Notes: a model not told the origin generated them from the letters alone. A stretch of DNA of 64,000 nt from BPJU01 sp964425225 (GCA_964425225.1 CAYRMD010000016.1:1-64000); one strand, 5' to 3'; numbered from the stretch's first letter, positions 44,714 to 53,970 are shown. Numbers and translations are program-made.

Positions 44714-45649
44714 GTGACGGATGGGTCGCATGCATCGTACGGCGCAAAGTCTTCAGCTCGCCAAGCGTTTGTGCAGTGCACCTTCCCGGGTAGCCCCTAC
44801 CCGTTTCGCCGCGGAAAAGTGCGCGACATTTTCGACTTGGGGGATCGACTGCTCATCGTTAGCACGGATCGGATTAGTGCTTTCGACTGGGTTTTACCAA
44901 CCGCCATTCCCGACAAAGGGCGCGTATTGAATTTATTGAGCTTGTTTTGGTTCGAATATCTCGCGGTACCCAACCACGTGCTTTGTAGTGACGTAGAGCA
45001 GATTCCCTTGCCTGAAGGAGCCGATCGAACTCAATTGGCTGGGCGCCTGATGCTGGTCAAGAAGGCCGAAGTCGTTCCTTTCGAGTGTGTTGTCCGCGGT
45101 TATCTCGATGGATCGGCGTGGAAAGAGTATCGACAAACCGGAAATGTTTGTGGGCTACAGCTTCCGGCCGGCCTGATCCAAGGGCAAAAACTGCACGAGC
45201 CGATCTTTACTCCCGCTACCAAAGCTACTACGGGTCACGATGTCAATGTTAGTTTTGCGTACATGGCGGATCGTATTGGCGGCGAGCTGGCGCGGCAACT
45301 GCGCGACAAGAGCATCGAGCTATACTGCCGCGGAGCTGAGTATGCATCCCAACACGGCATTCTGATCGCCGATACGAAGTTCGAGTGGGGATTGATCGAT
45401 GGCCAAGTGATTCTTATCGATGAAGTGCTCACGCCTGACAGTTCCCGATTCTGGCCACTGGATCAATACCAGCCGGGTGGCAGCCAACCGTCGTTCGACA
45501 AGCAGTTTGTGCGGGACTGGCTGGAACAATCGGGTTGGGACAAACAAAGTCCGCCGCCGGAGTTGCCCGAGGCAATCGTATGCGGCACCCGTTCTCGCTA
45601 CATCGAAGCGTATGAACGGCTGACCGAGCGTCCGTTTCTTTGGAAATAA
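44714..45649 (+). CDS. purC: Phosphoribosylaminoimidazole-succinocarboxamide synthase
   Basis: 311 residues, ATP-dependent SAICAR synthase, the step joining aspartate to CAIR in purine synthesis. The family sequence is clear: FRRGKVRDIFDLGDRLLIVS, TDRISAFDWVLPTAIPDKG, LMLVKKAEVVPFECVVRGYL, DGSAWKEYRQTGNVCGLQLP, ADTKFEWGLIDGQVILIDEV and LTPDSSRFW. It has the longer form of about 300 residues. The start is GTG at 44714 with GGGAG about ten bases upstream. No other purine gene is close, and the downstream neighbour is convergent. Confidence 0.95.
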   Translation: MTDGSHASYGAKSSARQAFVQCTFPGSPYPFRRGKVRDIFDLGDRLLIVSTDRISAFDWVLPTAIPDKGRVLNLLSLFWFEYLAVPNHVLCSDVEQIPLPEGADRTQLAGRLMLVKKAEVVPFECVVRGYLDGSAWKEYRQTGNVCGLQLPAGLIQGQKLHEPIFTPATKATTGHDVNVSFAYMADRIGGELARQLRDKSIELYCRGAEYASQHGILIADTKFEWGLIDGQVILIDEVLTPDSSRFWPLDQYQPGGSQPSFDKQFVRDWLEQSGWDKQSPPPELPEAIVCGTRSRYIEAYERLTERPFLWK

Positions 45650-45750
45650 AGGGCCGTGCAAACAATCGGACCGTGGTGGTCTGCTGTCTAGGTCATGCGC
45701 ACCTTTTTAGCGGTCGATTGTAAGCAGACTAGGGTTACTCGTTGGTTGTG

Positions 45751-47511
45751 TCATGGGTTGGTAGTCGTGGGTGGGCTGCTGGTCGAGGCGTGCAGACGGA
45801 TCCAGCGAGCGCGCAACAGGTTGCCGTGCCGCTGCGGGGACTCATCGAGCAGATACGTTTCGCGCGCAGACTGAAAATCGCCTTGCGCTTCCTGAGCTCG
45901 AGCTAAGTTATAACGAGCTCCATGCTGCCACGGACTCTCCGGTGAATCCTCCAACGTACGCTTGCGCAACCAGTTGGCCGCACTTTCGTAATCGCCATTG
46001 TCATAATGCAAGAGCCCCAAGAAATAACTGGCATGATAACGAGCAGCGCGCAGCAATTGCTGGCCGTTCCTCAGTCGTGCTTGCCACAACTCCACCGGTT
46101 CGCCTGGTCGCTGTTGCAAGCCATACAGCTCTTGCAGGTCGACGTCGGACTCGAGTTTTGCGATCTGGGCTTCTGGATGCCGAACCTCCATGTACTTGGC
46201 TACTGCACCAGGGCGGCTGGCCGTCGGTTCGAATTCATGTCGAAAGTGCAATTGCCGAGCCTGCATTAGCGGAGAAACACCGCTGAACATAAAACGCTCG
46301 GCTTGGTACTGGGCTTCCAATCGACTATCCTGCCGCCGCTTTTCTTGGTAGGCCAACGCATAAAGTTCGGTATCAAACGGAATCCGCCATAAACGCACGT
46401 GCCGAATATGGGGTATGGACTGGAGACGTTGTTTGAGACCGGCCAAGTCAACCGCCAGAATCATCCGCTGCTCGCCGGCTAGCTGGCGTTCGATTAATTG
46501 CATTCGCAACGAAAGGGCTTCAGACGAAGCGTCCACTAGGGCTACTAAACGCTCGAGGTCCTCAGCACGAACCCTATAGGTCAACGACTGACTAATATCC
46601 AGTCGGCGCAACCATTGAGGGTTTTTCACGATCTGCGACAGGGTTGCAATTCCTTGATCCCCTTCTTCCGGTATTGCCAAGCCCAACTCCGGATCGAAAA
46701 GGTAAAGCTCCTCACCAATCAACACCCCTACAGCCCATGGCGTCTCTCCGAAAGGCTTTCCGGTCGTGCTGACAGCCAAGAGCACGGAAGGGATGCTCAC
46801 CTGGCGCAAGAGCAACATGAAAACTCTGGCTCGTTGCCACGGATCTCCATGTCCCAGTAAAAGGCATTCCCAAGGTGCCAGGGTATAGCCAGGACCCGCT
46901 TCAGCGCGTTCGGCGGGCAATCGCTGCGAACCATCGTCAGGCCAAGATGCCAAAGCATCCAGTTGGATGTGCCGCACGGTCCAATCGAACAACTTGGATG
47001 CAACGACCAGTTGACGGGCCTCTTCGCTGGGCAATTGCTGAGTTTTTTGTTCTAACCAGGCAGCTAGATCGGCCGGCACGGAACCGTCGGGCACCCAGGT
47101 GGCAATATCCCGTAGCCAACGGCTTTCACGCAAATACAGCACATCGCGCAACGTGATTTCCGTCTTGTCCAATTGCAGGAGGGACGGCAAGCGACGCAGC
47201 GCTCCCAAAGCCTCGTCCTGCACTAACGGATCGGGCCTCCAGCCAGCCGGTCGGTTTTGGACATCCAGCCATCGATTAAGGTGATATGCCACCTGCGCCA
47301 TGGCTTGTTCTGCGTCGAATTCATCCAACCGGCGGATTAGGTCGAACGCCTTCTGGAAGTGTTCTAAACCAGTTAGCTCCGTGTGTCCTCGGCGGAACTC
47401 CGATAAGACCGGATCCTGCGACTGGCCGCAGCCGAACATGACCCCAACGGCCAGTAGGAGTGTGAAGGCCACGCGAATTTTACGCTGGTAACGCGGCGGC
47501 TTTTGCTCCAT
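45751..47511 (-). CDS. Lipoprotein-like protein with a degenerate transglutaminase-like core and TPR
   Basis: 586 residues from the ATG at 47511. A signal-like segment (VAFTLLLAVGVMFGCGQS) ends at a Cys that may be lipidated. The middle region (about residues 230-310) resembles a transglutaminase core: LLLGHGDPWQRARVFMLLLR, QVSIPSVLLAVST, then AVGVLIGEELYLFDPELGL. The expected catalytic Cys before the RA helix and the His of the next strand are not seen; only the FDP Asp remains. The C-terminal part has TPR-like helices (YHASYFLGLLHYDNGDYESA). It is probably a structural or binding periplasmic protein. The upstream open frame to 47634 is discounted. Confidence 0.72.
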   Translation of the reverse strand: MEQKPPRYQRKIRVAFTLLLAVGVMFGCGQSQDPVLSEFRRGHTELTGLEHFQKAFDLIRRLDEFDAEQAMAQVAYHLNRWLDVQNRPAGWRPDPLVQDEALGALRRLPSLLQLDKTEITLRDVLYLRESRWLRDIATWVPDGSVPADLAAWLEQKTQQLPSEEARQLVVASKLFDWTVRHIQLDALASWPDDGSQRLPAERAEAGPGYTLAPWECLLLGHGDPWQRARVFMLLLRQVSIPSVLLAVSTTGKPFGETPWAVGVLIGEELYLFDPELGLAIPEEGDQGIATLSQIVKNPQWLRRLDISQSLTYRVRAEDLERLVALVDASSEALSLRMQLIERQLAGEQRMILAVDLAGLKQRLQSIPHIRHVRLWRIPFDTELYALAYQEKRRQDSRLEAQYQAERFMFSGVSPLMQARQLHFRHEFEPTASRPGAVAKYMEVRHPEAQIAKLESDVDLQELYGLQQRPGEPVELWQARLRNGQQLLRAARYHASYFLGLLHYDNGDYESAANWLRKRTLEDSPESPWQHGARYNLARAQEAQGDFQSARETYLLDESPQRHGNLLRARWIRLHASTSSPPTTTNP

Positions 47512-47802
47512 GGTGACGTGATCCACTCGTGCTCTCCGATTCGCGGTCAATGCTCTCAAACGGGTTGGTCCCGGCCAGGGCAGAGTTTTGGCAACCCCCC
47601 GCCGGAGTATCCCTGGATTTAGACTGTGCCGCATGGCCTAGCTTTATTGGCACGTGCGGCCCGCGTGGCTGACCTTGGCCCAACCAGCATCATATCAAGC
47701 CGAAATCGAACAGGGGCTAGGCCATTGGTGATTCTACGCACAAACACGCCGAACGGTTTTTCGATAGCTCCGACACTACAATCCTACGTGAGAAGTGGGC
47801 CA

Positions 47803-48012
47803 ATGAAAAAACCCGAGGCGCGTACGCCGGGATGGGCAATCGACTGGAGTATGGCCTTGTCTATTAGCATTGGGTTAGTACTGGGTTGCAGCTCGACGTT
47901 TGCCGTTCGCGGCATTTGGCGGCTCTTTCTAAACCGGGCCGGCCAAAAGCGTCGCCTCCCCTTGCCGCGGTTCTCCCTCTTTTGTACCAGGCAGGTTGAA
48001 GGAAAAAAATGA
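47803..48012 (+). CDS. Possible small membrane protein
   Basis: 69 residues: a polar start (MKKPEARTPGWAIDWS), one hydrophobic helix (MALSISIGLVLGC), then a basic C-terminal half. The stop codon is followed at once by a hairpin and T run, which supports a real plus-strand transcript. No family is recognised and no strong ribosome-binding site was found. Confidence 0.35.
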   Translation: MKKPEARTPGWAIDWSMALSISIGLVLGCSSTFAVRGIWRLFLNRAGQKRRLPLPRFSLFCTRQVEGKK

Positions 48013-48043
48013 GTCTCCCAAGGCAACGTCTCAGACTCTTTTT
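48011..48043 (+). terminator. Intrinsic terminator-like hairpin
   Basis: GAGTCT, a 16-base loop, AGACTC, then TTTTT. It begins inside the stop codon of the small frame ending at 48012 and would end plus-strand transcripts before the convergent kdsA. Confidence 0.6.
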
Positions 48044-48127
48044 ATTTCTGCCCGGGGGCAATTGTGCCTTTCCGTGACATCATTTCCCATCCCGCACGCC
48101 TACTCTATGCCAAGGCTCCAACCGAGC

Positions 48128-48973
48128 CTATGGCAACTGTCTCAACGAACTTATACGACGGGCCGTGCTCCATAGCTCAACCAACCGGCACAGCAGCGGC
48201 TGGAACTGCGCCAGGGGCACCATGTTTGGTCCATCGCTTGGGGCACGATCTGGGTCCGGATGGGTTTCGAAAAAGAGCCCGTCCACTCCAACAGCCACAG
48301 CGGCTCGTGCCAGGGGTTCCACCATCGCGCGATTTCCACCCGTTGCACCGCCCAAACCACCTGGCTCCTGGACGCTGTGCGTTGCGTCGAACACCACCGG
48401 GCAGCCGAATTGGCGCATGATCACGAGAGCTCGAAAATCATTCACCAAGCGACCATAGCCAAAAAAGGTACCCCGTTCACAAAGAAGGATGTGGCGAGGG
48501 CCGGCGCTGCTCAACTTTTGAACCACGAACTGCATGTCGTTCGGTGCTACGAACTGGCCTTTCTTGACATGGATAGCTTTGCCGGTCCGAGCTGCTGCCA
48601 CGAGTAGATCGGTTTGGCGGCATAGGAATGCCGGTATTTGCAATAGGTCACATACCTCGGCTGCCGCTGATGCTTGAGGCGATTCGTGCACATCCGTGGT
48701 TACGGGAATAGCGAATTCCCGGCGTACGTCATCCAGAATTTTTAGTCCCTCCTCCAGTCCGACGCCTCGGAAACTGTCGCCCCGCGTACGATTGGCCTTG
48801 TCGAAGGAGGCCTTAAATACCCACTGGACAGGCATGGCTCGTACGATGGCGCTTAGCTGCTCGGCAATGCGCATCGTAAGATCACGAGACTCGATGACAC
48901 ACGGCCCGGCAATCAGAAGTAAGGGTTGGTCATCGCCACACAGATAGGGTCCGATTTGAGCCAGTACGCGCAC
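48128..48973 (-). CDS. kdsA: 3-deoxy-8-phosphooctulonate synthase
   Basis: 281 residues. Condenses arabinose-5-phosphate with phosphoenolpyruvate to KDO-8-phosphate, a step of lipopolysaccharide synthesis. Family signatures: LLIAGPCVIESRD, FKASFDKANRTRGDSFRGVG, TTDVHESPQ, LLQIPAFLCRQTDLLVAAAR, KKGQFVAPNDM, VFDATHSVQEPGG and FFETHPDPDRAPSDGPNM. GTG at 48973 is preferred because GGAG lies nine bases upstream; the TTG at 48982 sits directly on that site. Its presence implies a KDO-containing outer membrane in this organism. The gap to the next gene (48974-49252) holds a repeat near 49165. Confidence 0.95.
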   Translation of the reverse strand: MRVLAQIGPYLCGDDQPLLLIAGPCVIESRDLTMRIAEQLSAIVRAMPVQWVFKASFDKANRTRGDSFRGVGLEEGLKILDDVRREFAIPVTTDVHESPQASAAAEVCDLLQIPAFLCRQTDLLVAAARTGKAIHVKKGQFVAPNDMQFVVQKLSSAGPRHILLCERGTFFGYGRLVNDFRALVIMRQFGCPVVFDATHSVQEPGGLGGATGGNRAMVEPLARAAVAVGVDGLFFETHPDPDRAPSDGPNMVPLAQFQPLLCRLVELWSTARRISSLRQLP

Positions 48974-49164
48974 CGCCGCCAACTCCTACATCGATCATGC
49001 TAAAAACTTTCGACTGGTCCCCTCTACCAAGGGGCTCTAGCCCCTTGCTTAATCTTTTGCGGATTATCCCATGTTCGTTACACTCTCGTCCACAGCGAAA
49101 TGACTGAGCGAGGTTTAGCGGCATAGCCAACAGGACCTATTTTTTATCGAGAACGCGTCTTTGG

Positions 49165-49215
49165 CTTTGCGCATGTGCGTTAAAGCATTTTGGCTTACAA
49201 CTGTGACGCACGTTG
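49165..49215 (-). repeat. AACGCAAAGGCGC-type repeat with conserved flank
   Basis: 'ggctttgcgcatgtgcgtta', then 'ttacaactgtgacgcacg'. The flank matches that after the repeat near 5450, so the conserved unit is longer than the core. Confidence 0.6.
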
Positions 49216-49252
49216 GGGCATTGCCACGGGGCCCACTCACGAACCAGGTACC

Positions 49253-50197
49253 TTAAGGTAGTAATATCGACCAACGCTTAGGGCACACTCGGATCGATAC
49301 GGGCATCCGGTCTCCCGGATCTCCGTCCATTTGATAGGGTATGGGCTTTTCCGCTTCCAGGCGTATATGCGCCACACGCTCATGGCGAGCTCCGCGGCAT
49401 CGATCGTGCCGCCCAAGAAGGATCAGTACCAGGTACACGAGACTGCTCCAGAAGTGGCGCGGTGGGAACGTACAGACATCCAACAAGCCGTCGGTCGGTC
49501 GAGCCTCGCGACATACGGGAATGCCCATGGCATAGCACGGCATGTTAAACACGAACACCCAGGGTGCTTTCCAGGCGGATTCTTGCACGTTGGCAGTTGA
49601 GTCGGTCACATCGAGTTGAAGCTGGATGGATGGGTATTGGTAGCACCAAATGGTGCGCAGCAACGGAGCCACGTAAGCAGCGTGTCCGGCATGGCCGCGG
49701 CGGCGCTGGTGCATCAGCCACACAACCTGAGCATCAAAACCACATGTTAGCGTGAACAGGAACAACCGGCCGTTGGCTTGACCGGCATCTAGGGTGACTG
49801 CCCGGCCCGTGTCGATAGCCCGCAGTAATTGGCTTATGGAGCCGCGATAGCCGATCCAGCGCGCCATCACGTTTTCGTTACCGATACAAAGTGGGGCCAA
49901 TGGCACCGAAGGTGGTAGTAGCGTCGCCGCGAGTGTCGAGGTGCCGTCGCCGCCTGCTGGTACGACGCACCGCAACTGGCGAACCAGGTCCGGATCGGCT
50001 ACTCGGTTGGCGAATTCCTGTCGATCCTCGTATTGCTCAACGCGATAACCGGCCTCGGCCATCGCCCGGGCGGCCTGGGAAACGATGGAAGTTCGATCCC
50101 GAGGTCCAGCTTTGGGGTTGCGCAATACGAGAACCGTGCGGCGCTCGTCCCGCACAAGCCAGGGCTCGGGTAGTTTGTCCCACGGCACGTGATTCAT
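49253..50197 (-). CDS. Diacylglycerol kinase family lipid kinase-like protein
   Basis: 314 residues with the DAGK catalytic-domain pattern: VLVLRNPKAGPRDR near the start, then PAGGDGTSTLAATLLPP (the GGDGT ATP-binding motif). A C-terminal beta-sandwich follows (PWVFVFNMPCYAMGIPVCRE, RPTDGLLDVCTFP, IPYQMDGDPGD). Members phosphorylate diacylglycerol or sphingoid lipids; the bacterial YegS/BmrU group is closest in appearance. The substrate is unknown. No adjacent lipid gene is seen. The gap to its right (50198-50933) contains a repeat at 50413-50442, tRNA-Thr and nothing else I can support. Confidence 0.88.
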   Translation of the reverse strand: MNHVPWDKLPEPWLVRDERRTVLVLRNPKAGPRDRTSIVSQAARAMAEAGYRVEQYEDRQEFANRVADPDLVRQLRCVVPAGGDGTSTLAATLLPPSVPLAPLCIGNENVMARWIGYRGSISQLLRAIDTGRAVTLDAGQANGRLFLFTLTCGFDAQVVWLMHQRRRGHAGHAAYVAPLLRTIWCYQYPSIQLQLDVTDSTANVQESAWKAPWVFVFNMPCYAMGIPVCREARPTDGLLDVCTFPPRHFWSSLVYLVLILLGRHDRCRGARHERVAHIRLEAEKPIPYQMDGDPGDRMPVSIRVCPKRWSILLP

Positions 50198-50412
50198 GAC
50201 AGGACGCGTTGCCGTTGGTCTTACGGCAACACTAGCAGCGATACTATTTCGATGGCGCAGTATTTTTCAAGAGTCCCGCCTGCTACCAAGATCGTTACCG
50301 AATCGGGCCGTTAGGGCAAGGCGAATTGGACAGCAATCGGTGAGCGGAGGGCGGGGCCGCTTATCCTCGGGGGATTCAGTTGCAACCGAGCCCGCCAGCG
50401 GTAGTGGCTAAG

Positions 50413-50442
50413 CAATTAAACGCAAAGGCGCAGAGTCGCAAT
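50413..50442 (+). repeat. AACGCAAAGGCGC repeat
   Basis: 'aattaaacgcaaaggcgcag', followed by 'agtcgcaatgacg'. A single unit in the gap before tRNA-Thr. Confidence 0.75.
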
Positions 50443-50804
50443 GACGACCAGCCGAAACCCATAAAGGAACACGGCATGGCATGCCCCGACCGAATGCGAT
50501 CCGACTCGTCGAGATCCTTGCGCCAATCGCCAATTGGGGTGCGCACGTCGGCCACCAGCAGTGGTGCGGCCCACACGCTCCACAGCGACAACTTTTTGGT
50601 GGGGAGATCGGGCGAACCGGTATGGAAACGGGGTAAGGGGGAACGTGCCGGAAGTAAAGACACAGAGATGCAAGCGCGACACCGCTTAGCCTGCTATTGA
50701 AGGCATAGGTAATGCAACATAGAATTCAGGGTTTACGGGGCTGGGTAGATGGGAGGATCGTGCTACCCCTTTCAGCCGACTCTCGGCTGCGAGTTAGTAC
50801 GGAT

Positions 50805-50878
50805 GCCAGCGTAGCTTCAATTGGCAGAGCACCGCATTCGTAATGCGGGGGTTGCGGGTTCGACTCCCGCCGCTGGCT
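50805..50878 (+). tRNA. tRNA-Thr (CGU anticodon)
   Basis: Acceptor arms GCCAGCG and CGCTGGC pair perfectly. The D arm has AGAGCA, and the anticodon stem CCGCA/TGCGG closes the loop TTCGTAA, giving anticodon CGT. The T arm is GCGGGTTCGACTCCCGC. The discriminator is T and CCA is not encoded. It lies about 55 bases upstream of the TPR/alpha-CTD gene on the same strand. Confidence 0.93.
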
Positions 50879-50933
50879 CTTGAGGGTGAGATGGTCACGT
50901 TATGCGAAGTCCTAGACCAGGAGAAGCGCAGGT

Positions 50934-52259
50934 ATGACGGAAACAGCGACCGTGGATTTACGAGAGGTCGTTTTGTCGAACACGACATTTGGTCCGCACG
51001 AGATTCGGCTCATAACGCGCACCATTTCCGAGGATTATTCGAAATTGCCGGTCTTTCGTGACGCGGTCGCTCAATTGGAACAGCGCGAGGATTTAACGCC
51101 GGCAGCAGCGGTACGTTTAGGAGTGTGCTTGTACTTGTTGGGGCGCAATGAACGGGCGTTGGAGGTTCTGAAAAAATCCGATGGTGGGGCTTTAGCTCAG
51201 TTTTATATGGCCAAAGCCCTTTTTGCTCTGGAACGCTACGACGACGCGATTGCTCACTATCAGGCCGCGCAGAAAGCAGGATACGACGCCGATTATTGCA
51301 AGCTGGGCATTGCAGAATGTCTGCGATATGCTGGCAAGGCTGAAGAGGCCATGAAGGTGGTGGACGATTTATACGGACCGATCGAACAGACGGCCGAGTA
51401 TTTGTATCAACGGGCCGCGACGATTGCGGCATTGCGCTCCAATCCCCCCGAGGTGATTGCGCTCTATGAACGGGCGGTGCAAACCGGAGAGAATCACCCG
51501 GGAGCGTTATTCGGCTTGGCTTTGGAAAACGACCGCCGGGGCAATGATGAGGAGGCTATCGAGTTGTATCGACGGGCAGCCAGTTGTTTCCCGGCGCATG
51601 TCGGATCGCTGCTCAATTTGGGAATCCTCTACGAGGATCGACAGCAGTACGACCGCGCCCGCCAGTGTTATCAACGGATTCTGGATGCTTATCCGAACCA
51701 TCCGCGTGCTCGGTTGTTTTTCAAAGACGTAGCGGGCGCTAGCGACGTTTACGTCGATGAGGAAGCTCAGCGGCAACGCGAGCGGATCGAACAGGTGCTG
51801 AATATTCCGGTTAGCGACTTTGAACTTTCCGTCCGCAGTCGCAACTGTTTGCAAAAGATGGGCGTGCGTACTTTAGGGGACTTGACGCGATTAACCGAGC
51901 AGGAGCTGTTAGCCAGCAAGAATTTTGGTGAGACGTCGCTGGCTGAAATCAAGGAAATGCTGGCGCAGCGCGGACTGCGCTTGGGGCAATTTGCTCACGA
52001 GAAGCGCGAAGTCGAGCCGGTCGTCGAGACAGCCGTCATTTCACCCGATGCGCAGGCACTTTTGGAACGCCCGATTACGGACCTCAACCTTTCGGTCCGC
52101 TCTCGAAAATGTATGCAGCGCCTCAATGTCGTAACGCTGGGGGATCTGATTCGCAAGTCGGCCGACGACCTGCTGGAATGCAAGAATTTCGGTGTCACTA
52201 GCCTCAACGAAGTGCGCGAAAAACTCGCTCAGTTGGGGTTGAAACTCCGCGGTGAATAA
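50934..52259 (+). CDS. TPR protein with two RNA polymerase alpha C-terminal domains
   Basis: 441 residues. TPR-type helices cover about residues 60-270 (YLLGRNERALEVLKKSDGGA, ALERYDDAIAHYQAAQKAGY, YDRARQCYQRILDAYPNHPR). Two alpha-CTD domains follow: about 291-350 (DFELSVRSRNCLQKMGVRTL) and about 381-439 (DLNLSVRSRKCMQRLNVVTL). Relative to E. coli alpha, Arg265 is kept in both, Asn268 only in the first, and Lys298 is Thr in both (NFGETSL, NFGVTSL). Proteins of this type occur widely in planctomycetes. It may bind UP-element-like DNA or regulators; the function is not established. Its final codons overlap the GTG start of tgt by eight bases, so the two are translationally linked. Confidence 0.88.
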   Translation: MTETATVDLREVVLSNTTFGPHEIRLITRTISEDYSKLPVFRDAVAQLEQREDLTPAAAVRLGVCLYLLGRNERALEVLKKSDGGALAQFYMAKALFALERYDDAIAHYQAAQKAGYDADYCKLGIAECLRYAGKAEEAMKVVDDLYGPIEQTAEYLYQRAATIAALRSNPPEVIALYERAVQTGENHPGALFGLALENDRRGNDEEAIELYRRAASCFPAHVGSLLNLGILYEDRQQYDRARQCYQRILDAYPNHPRARLFFKDVAGASDVYVDEEAQRQRERIEQVLNIPVSDFELSVRSRNCLQKMGVRTLGDLTRLTEQELLASKNFGETSLAEIKEMLAQRGLRLGQFAHEKREVEPVVETAVISPDAQALLERPITDLNLSVRSRKCMQRLNVVTLGDLIRKSADDLLECKNFGVTSLNEVREKLAQLGLKLRGE

Positions 52260-53391
52260 CCCAAAACCCCTCGCGTTCCGGTTGCTGGCCGTTGATCGTC
52301 AGTCAGCCGCCCGCCGTTCGGTGTTGCAAACACCTCACGGTTCGGTGGACTTGCCTGCTTTCATGCCTGTCGGAACACAGGGCTCGGTCAAAGGGCTCTT
52401 GCCCGATGTACTGCGAGAGTGTGGTACGCAGATCCTCTTGGCCAATACGTATCACTTGATGTTGCGTCCCGGCGCTGAGCTAATCGCGGAATTGGGTGGT
52501 CTGCACCGTTTCATGGCCTGGGATGGAGCGATCCTGACGGACAGCGGCGGTTTCCAGCTCTATAGCCTGGCTGCACGTGTCGAGATAACTGAACAACAGG
52601 TCACTTTCCAGTCTCATATCGACGGTGCGCGTGTCGACCTTAGTCCGGAAAAGGCAATCGAGTTGCAACAGCAGTTCGGCAGCGACATCGCGATGGTGTT
52701 GGATGATGTGGTGGGTTTGCCGAATACAGCCGAGCGGATCGAGCTGGCATGCCGGCGCACCGTTCGATGGGCACAGCGATCACTAGCTGCTCATCGGCGA
52801 AGGGATCAAGCACTCTTTGCCATCGTCCAAGGCGGATTGGACGTGGGCCTTCGACTGTGGTGTGCTCAAGAACTGGCAGCTATGCCCTTCGACGGGTTTG
52901 CCCTCGGGGGACTAAGCGTCGGAGAACCTGCCGCCCAGATGTATCGGATTGTAGAGGAAACGTGTCCCGCGCTTCCGGCCGATCGCCCTCGGTACTTGAT
53001 GGGTGTCGGTAGGCCACAGGACATTCTACAGGCGGTGGCGGCTGGAGTGGACCTGTTTGATTGCGTGCTGCCGACGCGCAACGGCCGCAATGCGATGGCA
53101 TTTACCGACGCCGGCCCCATCCGTATTCGTAATGCTCAGTACCGTAATGACCCTCGCCCTTTGGACCCCGATACGCCATCCTTGGCTAGCCGGTTTAGTC
53201 GGGCTTATTTGAGGCACCTGTTTTTGTCCGGTGAGATGCTTGGCCCGCTTCTGATATCGGCGCATAATGTGGCCTACTACCAGCGTTTGATGGCGGAGAT
53301 CCGCATGGCAATTGAACAAGGCTGTTTTCTCGAATATGCCGAGCAAAAACGGGCACGGTGGCAGCATGCGCAGGCTGAGTTCTCCGATTAA
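52252..53391 (+). CDS. tgt: Queuine tRNA-ribosyltransferase without zinc cysteines
   Basis: 379 residues. Exchanges guanine-34 for preQ1 in tRNAs that read NAY codons. The general acid/base Asp is in LTDSGGFQLYSL and the nucleophile Asp in DLFDCVLPTRNGRN. Substrate-binding AIVQGGLDVGLR and GFALGGLSVGEP are intact. The usual zinc cluster C-x-C-x2-C is absent: residues 305-313 read DPDTPSLAS, although the fourth ligand His survives in SAHNVAYY and the following SRAYLRHLF is normal. The start is GTG at 52252, inside the end of the TPR/alpha-CTD gene. It begins the common tgt-yajC-secDF order. Confidence 0.9.
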   Translation: MNNPKPLAFRLLAVDRQSAARRSVLQTPHGSVDLPAFMPVGTQGSVKGLLPDVLRECGTQILLANTYHLMLRPGAELIAELGGLHRFMAWDGAILTDSGGFQLYSLAARVEITEQQVTFQSHIDGARVDLSPEKAIELQQQFGSDIAMVLDDVVGLPNTAERIELACRRTVRWAQRSLAAHRRRDQALFAIVQGGLDVGLRLWCAQELAAMPFDGFALGGLSVGEPAAQMYRIVEETCPALPADRPRYLMGVGRPQDILQAVAAGVDLFDCVLPTRNGRNAMAFTDAGPIRIRNAQYRNDPRPLDPDTPSLASRFSRAYLRHLFLSGEMLGPLLISAHNVAYYQRLMAEIRMAIEQGCFLEYAEQKRARWQHAQAEFSD

Positions 53392-53606
53392 CGGGGCTTT
53401 TTAGGAGCGCAAGCTTATCGGCCTAGCGTGGCCCGCCTTGTTCGCAAATTAGCCGGGACGTATGATAAAAGCCCATTAGTTGAAGGCCCATGCGCGCCAT
53501 GGGGCTCATTCATTACCCCATTGGACCGGCCCTCCAAGCCGGGAGGCCGCCCGGTGTGGACCTGCGGCACGACTGTGGGCGGTTCTTAGAATGTTAAGGA
53601 ATCGGC

Positions 53607-53960
53607 ATGCAGATCGGGTTTGACGCAACGGCGAGCCTCCTACCGGGAATAGTATTGTGGGCTCAGCAAGACCGCCCGGGCGGGCTTCCGATCTGGCCTG
53701 TTTTAATATTGATTGGCATCATGTTTTATTTCTTGCTCATTCGGCCGGAGCTCTCCAGCCGTAAACGCCATGAACAGATGCTGAAAGATCTAAAACCCGG
53801 CGACGAAGTAGTGACTATCGGTGGTCTCGTCGGCAAAATTGTCAGCGCTGACTCTGACACGTTTACCATTCGGCTGGATGACAACGTTCGGGTGAAGGTG
53901 CTACGCTCGGCCATTGCGCGGCTGTACACCGAGAAATTGAAGGAAAAGGAATCCAAGTAA
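53607..53960 (+). CDS. yajC: Preprotein translocase subunit YajC
   Basis: 117 residues. One transmembrane helix (IWPVLILIGIMFYFLLIRPE) and the family motif RKRHEQMLKDLKPGDEVVTI, then GGLVGKIVSADSDTFTIRL. Part of the SecDF-YajC accessory complex. Start ATG has AAGGA five bases upstream. It follows tgt by about 215 bases and precedes secDF by ten bases, so it is almost certainly cotranscribed with secDF. Confidence 0.94.
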   Translation: MQIGFDATASLLPGIVLWAQQDRPGGLPIWPVLILIGIMFYFLLIRPELSSRKRHEQMLKDLKPGDEVVTIGGLVGKIVSADSDTFTIRLDDNVRVKVLRSAIARLYTEKLKEKESK

Positions 53961-53970
53961 CGGAAGTGGG

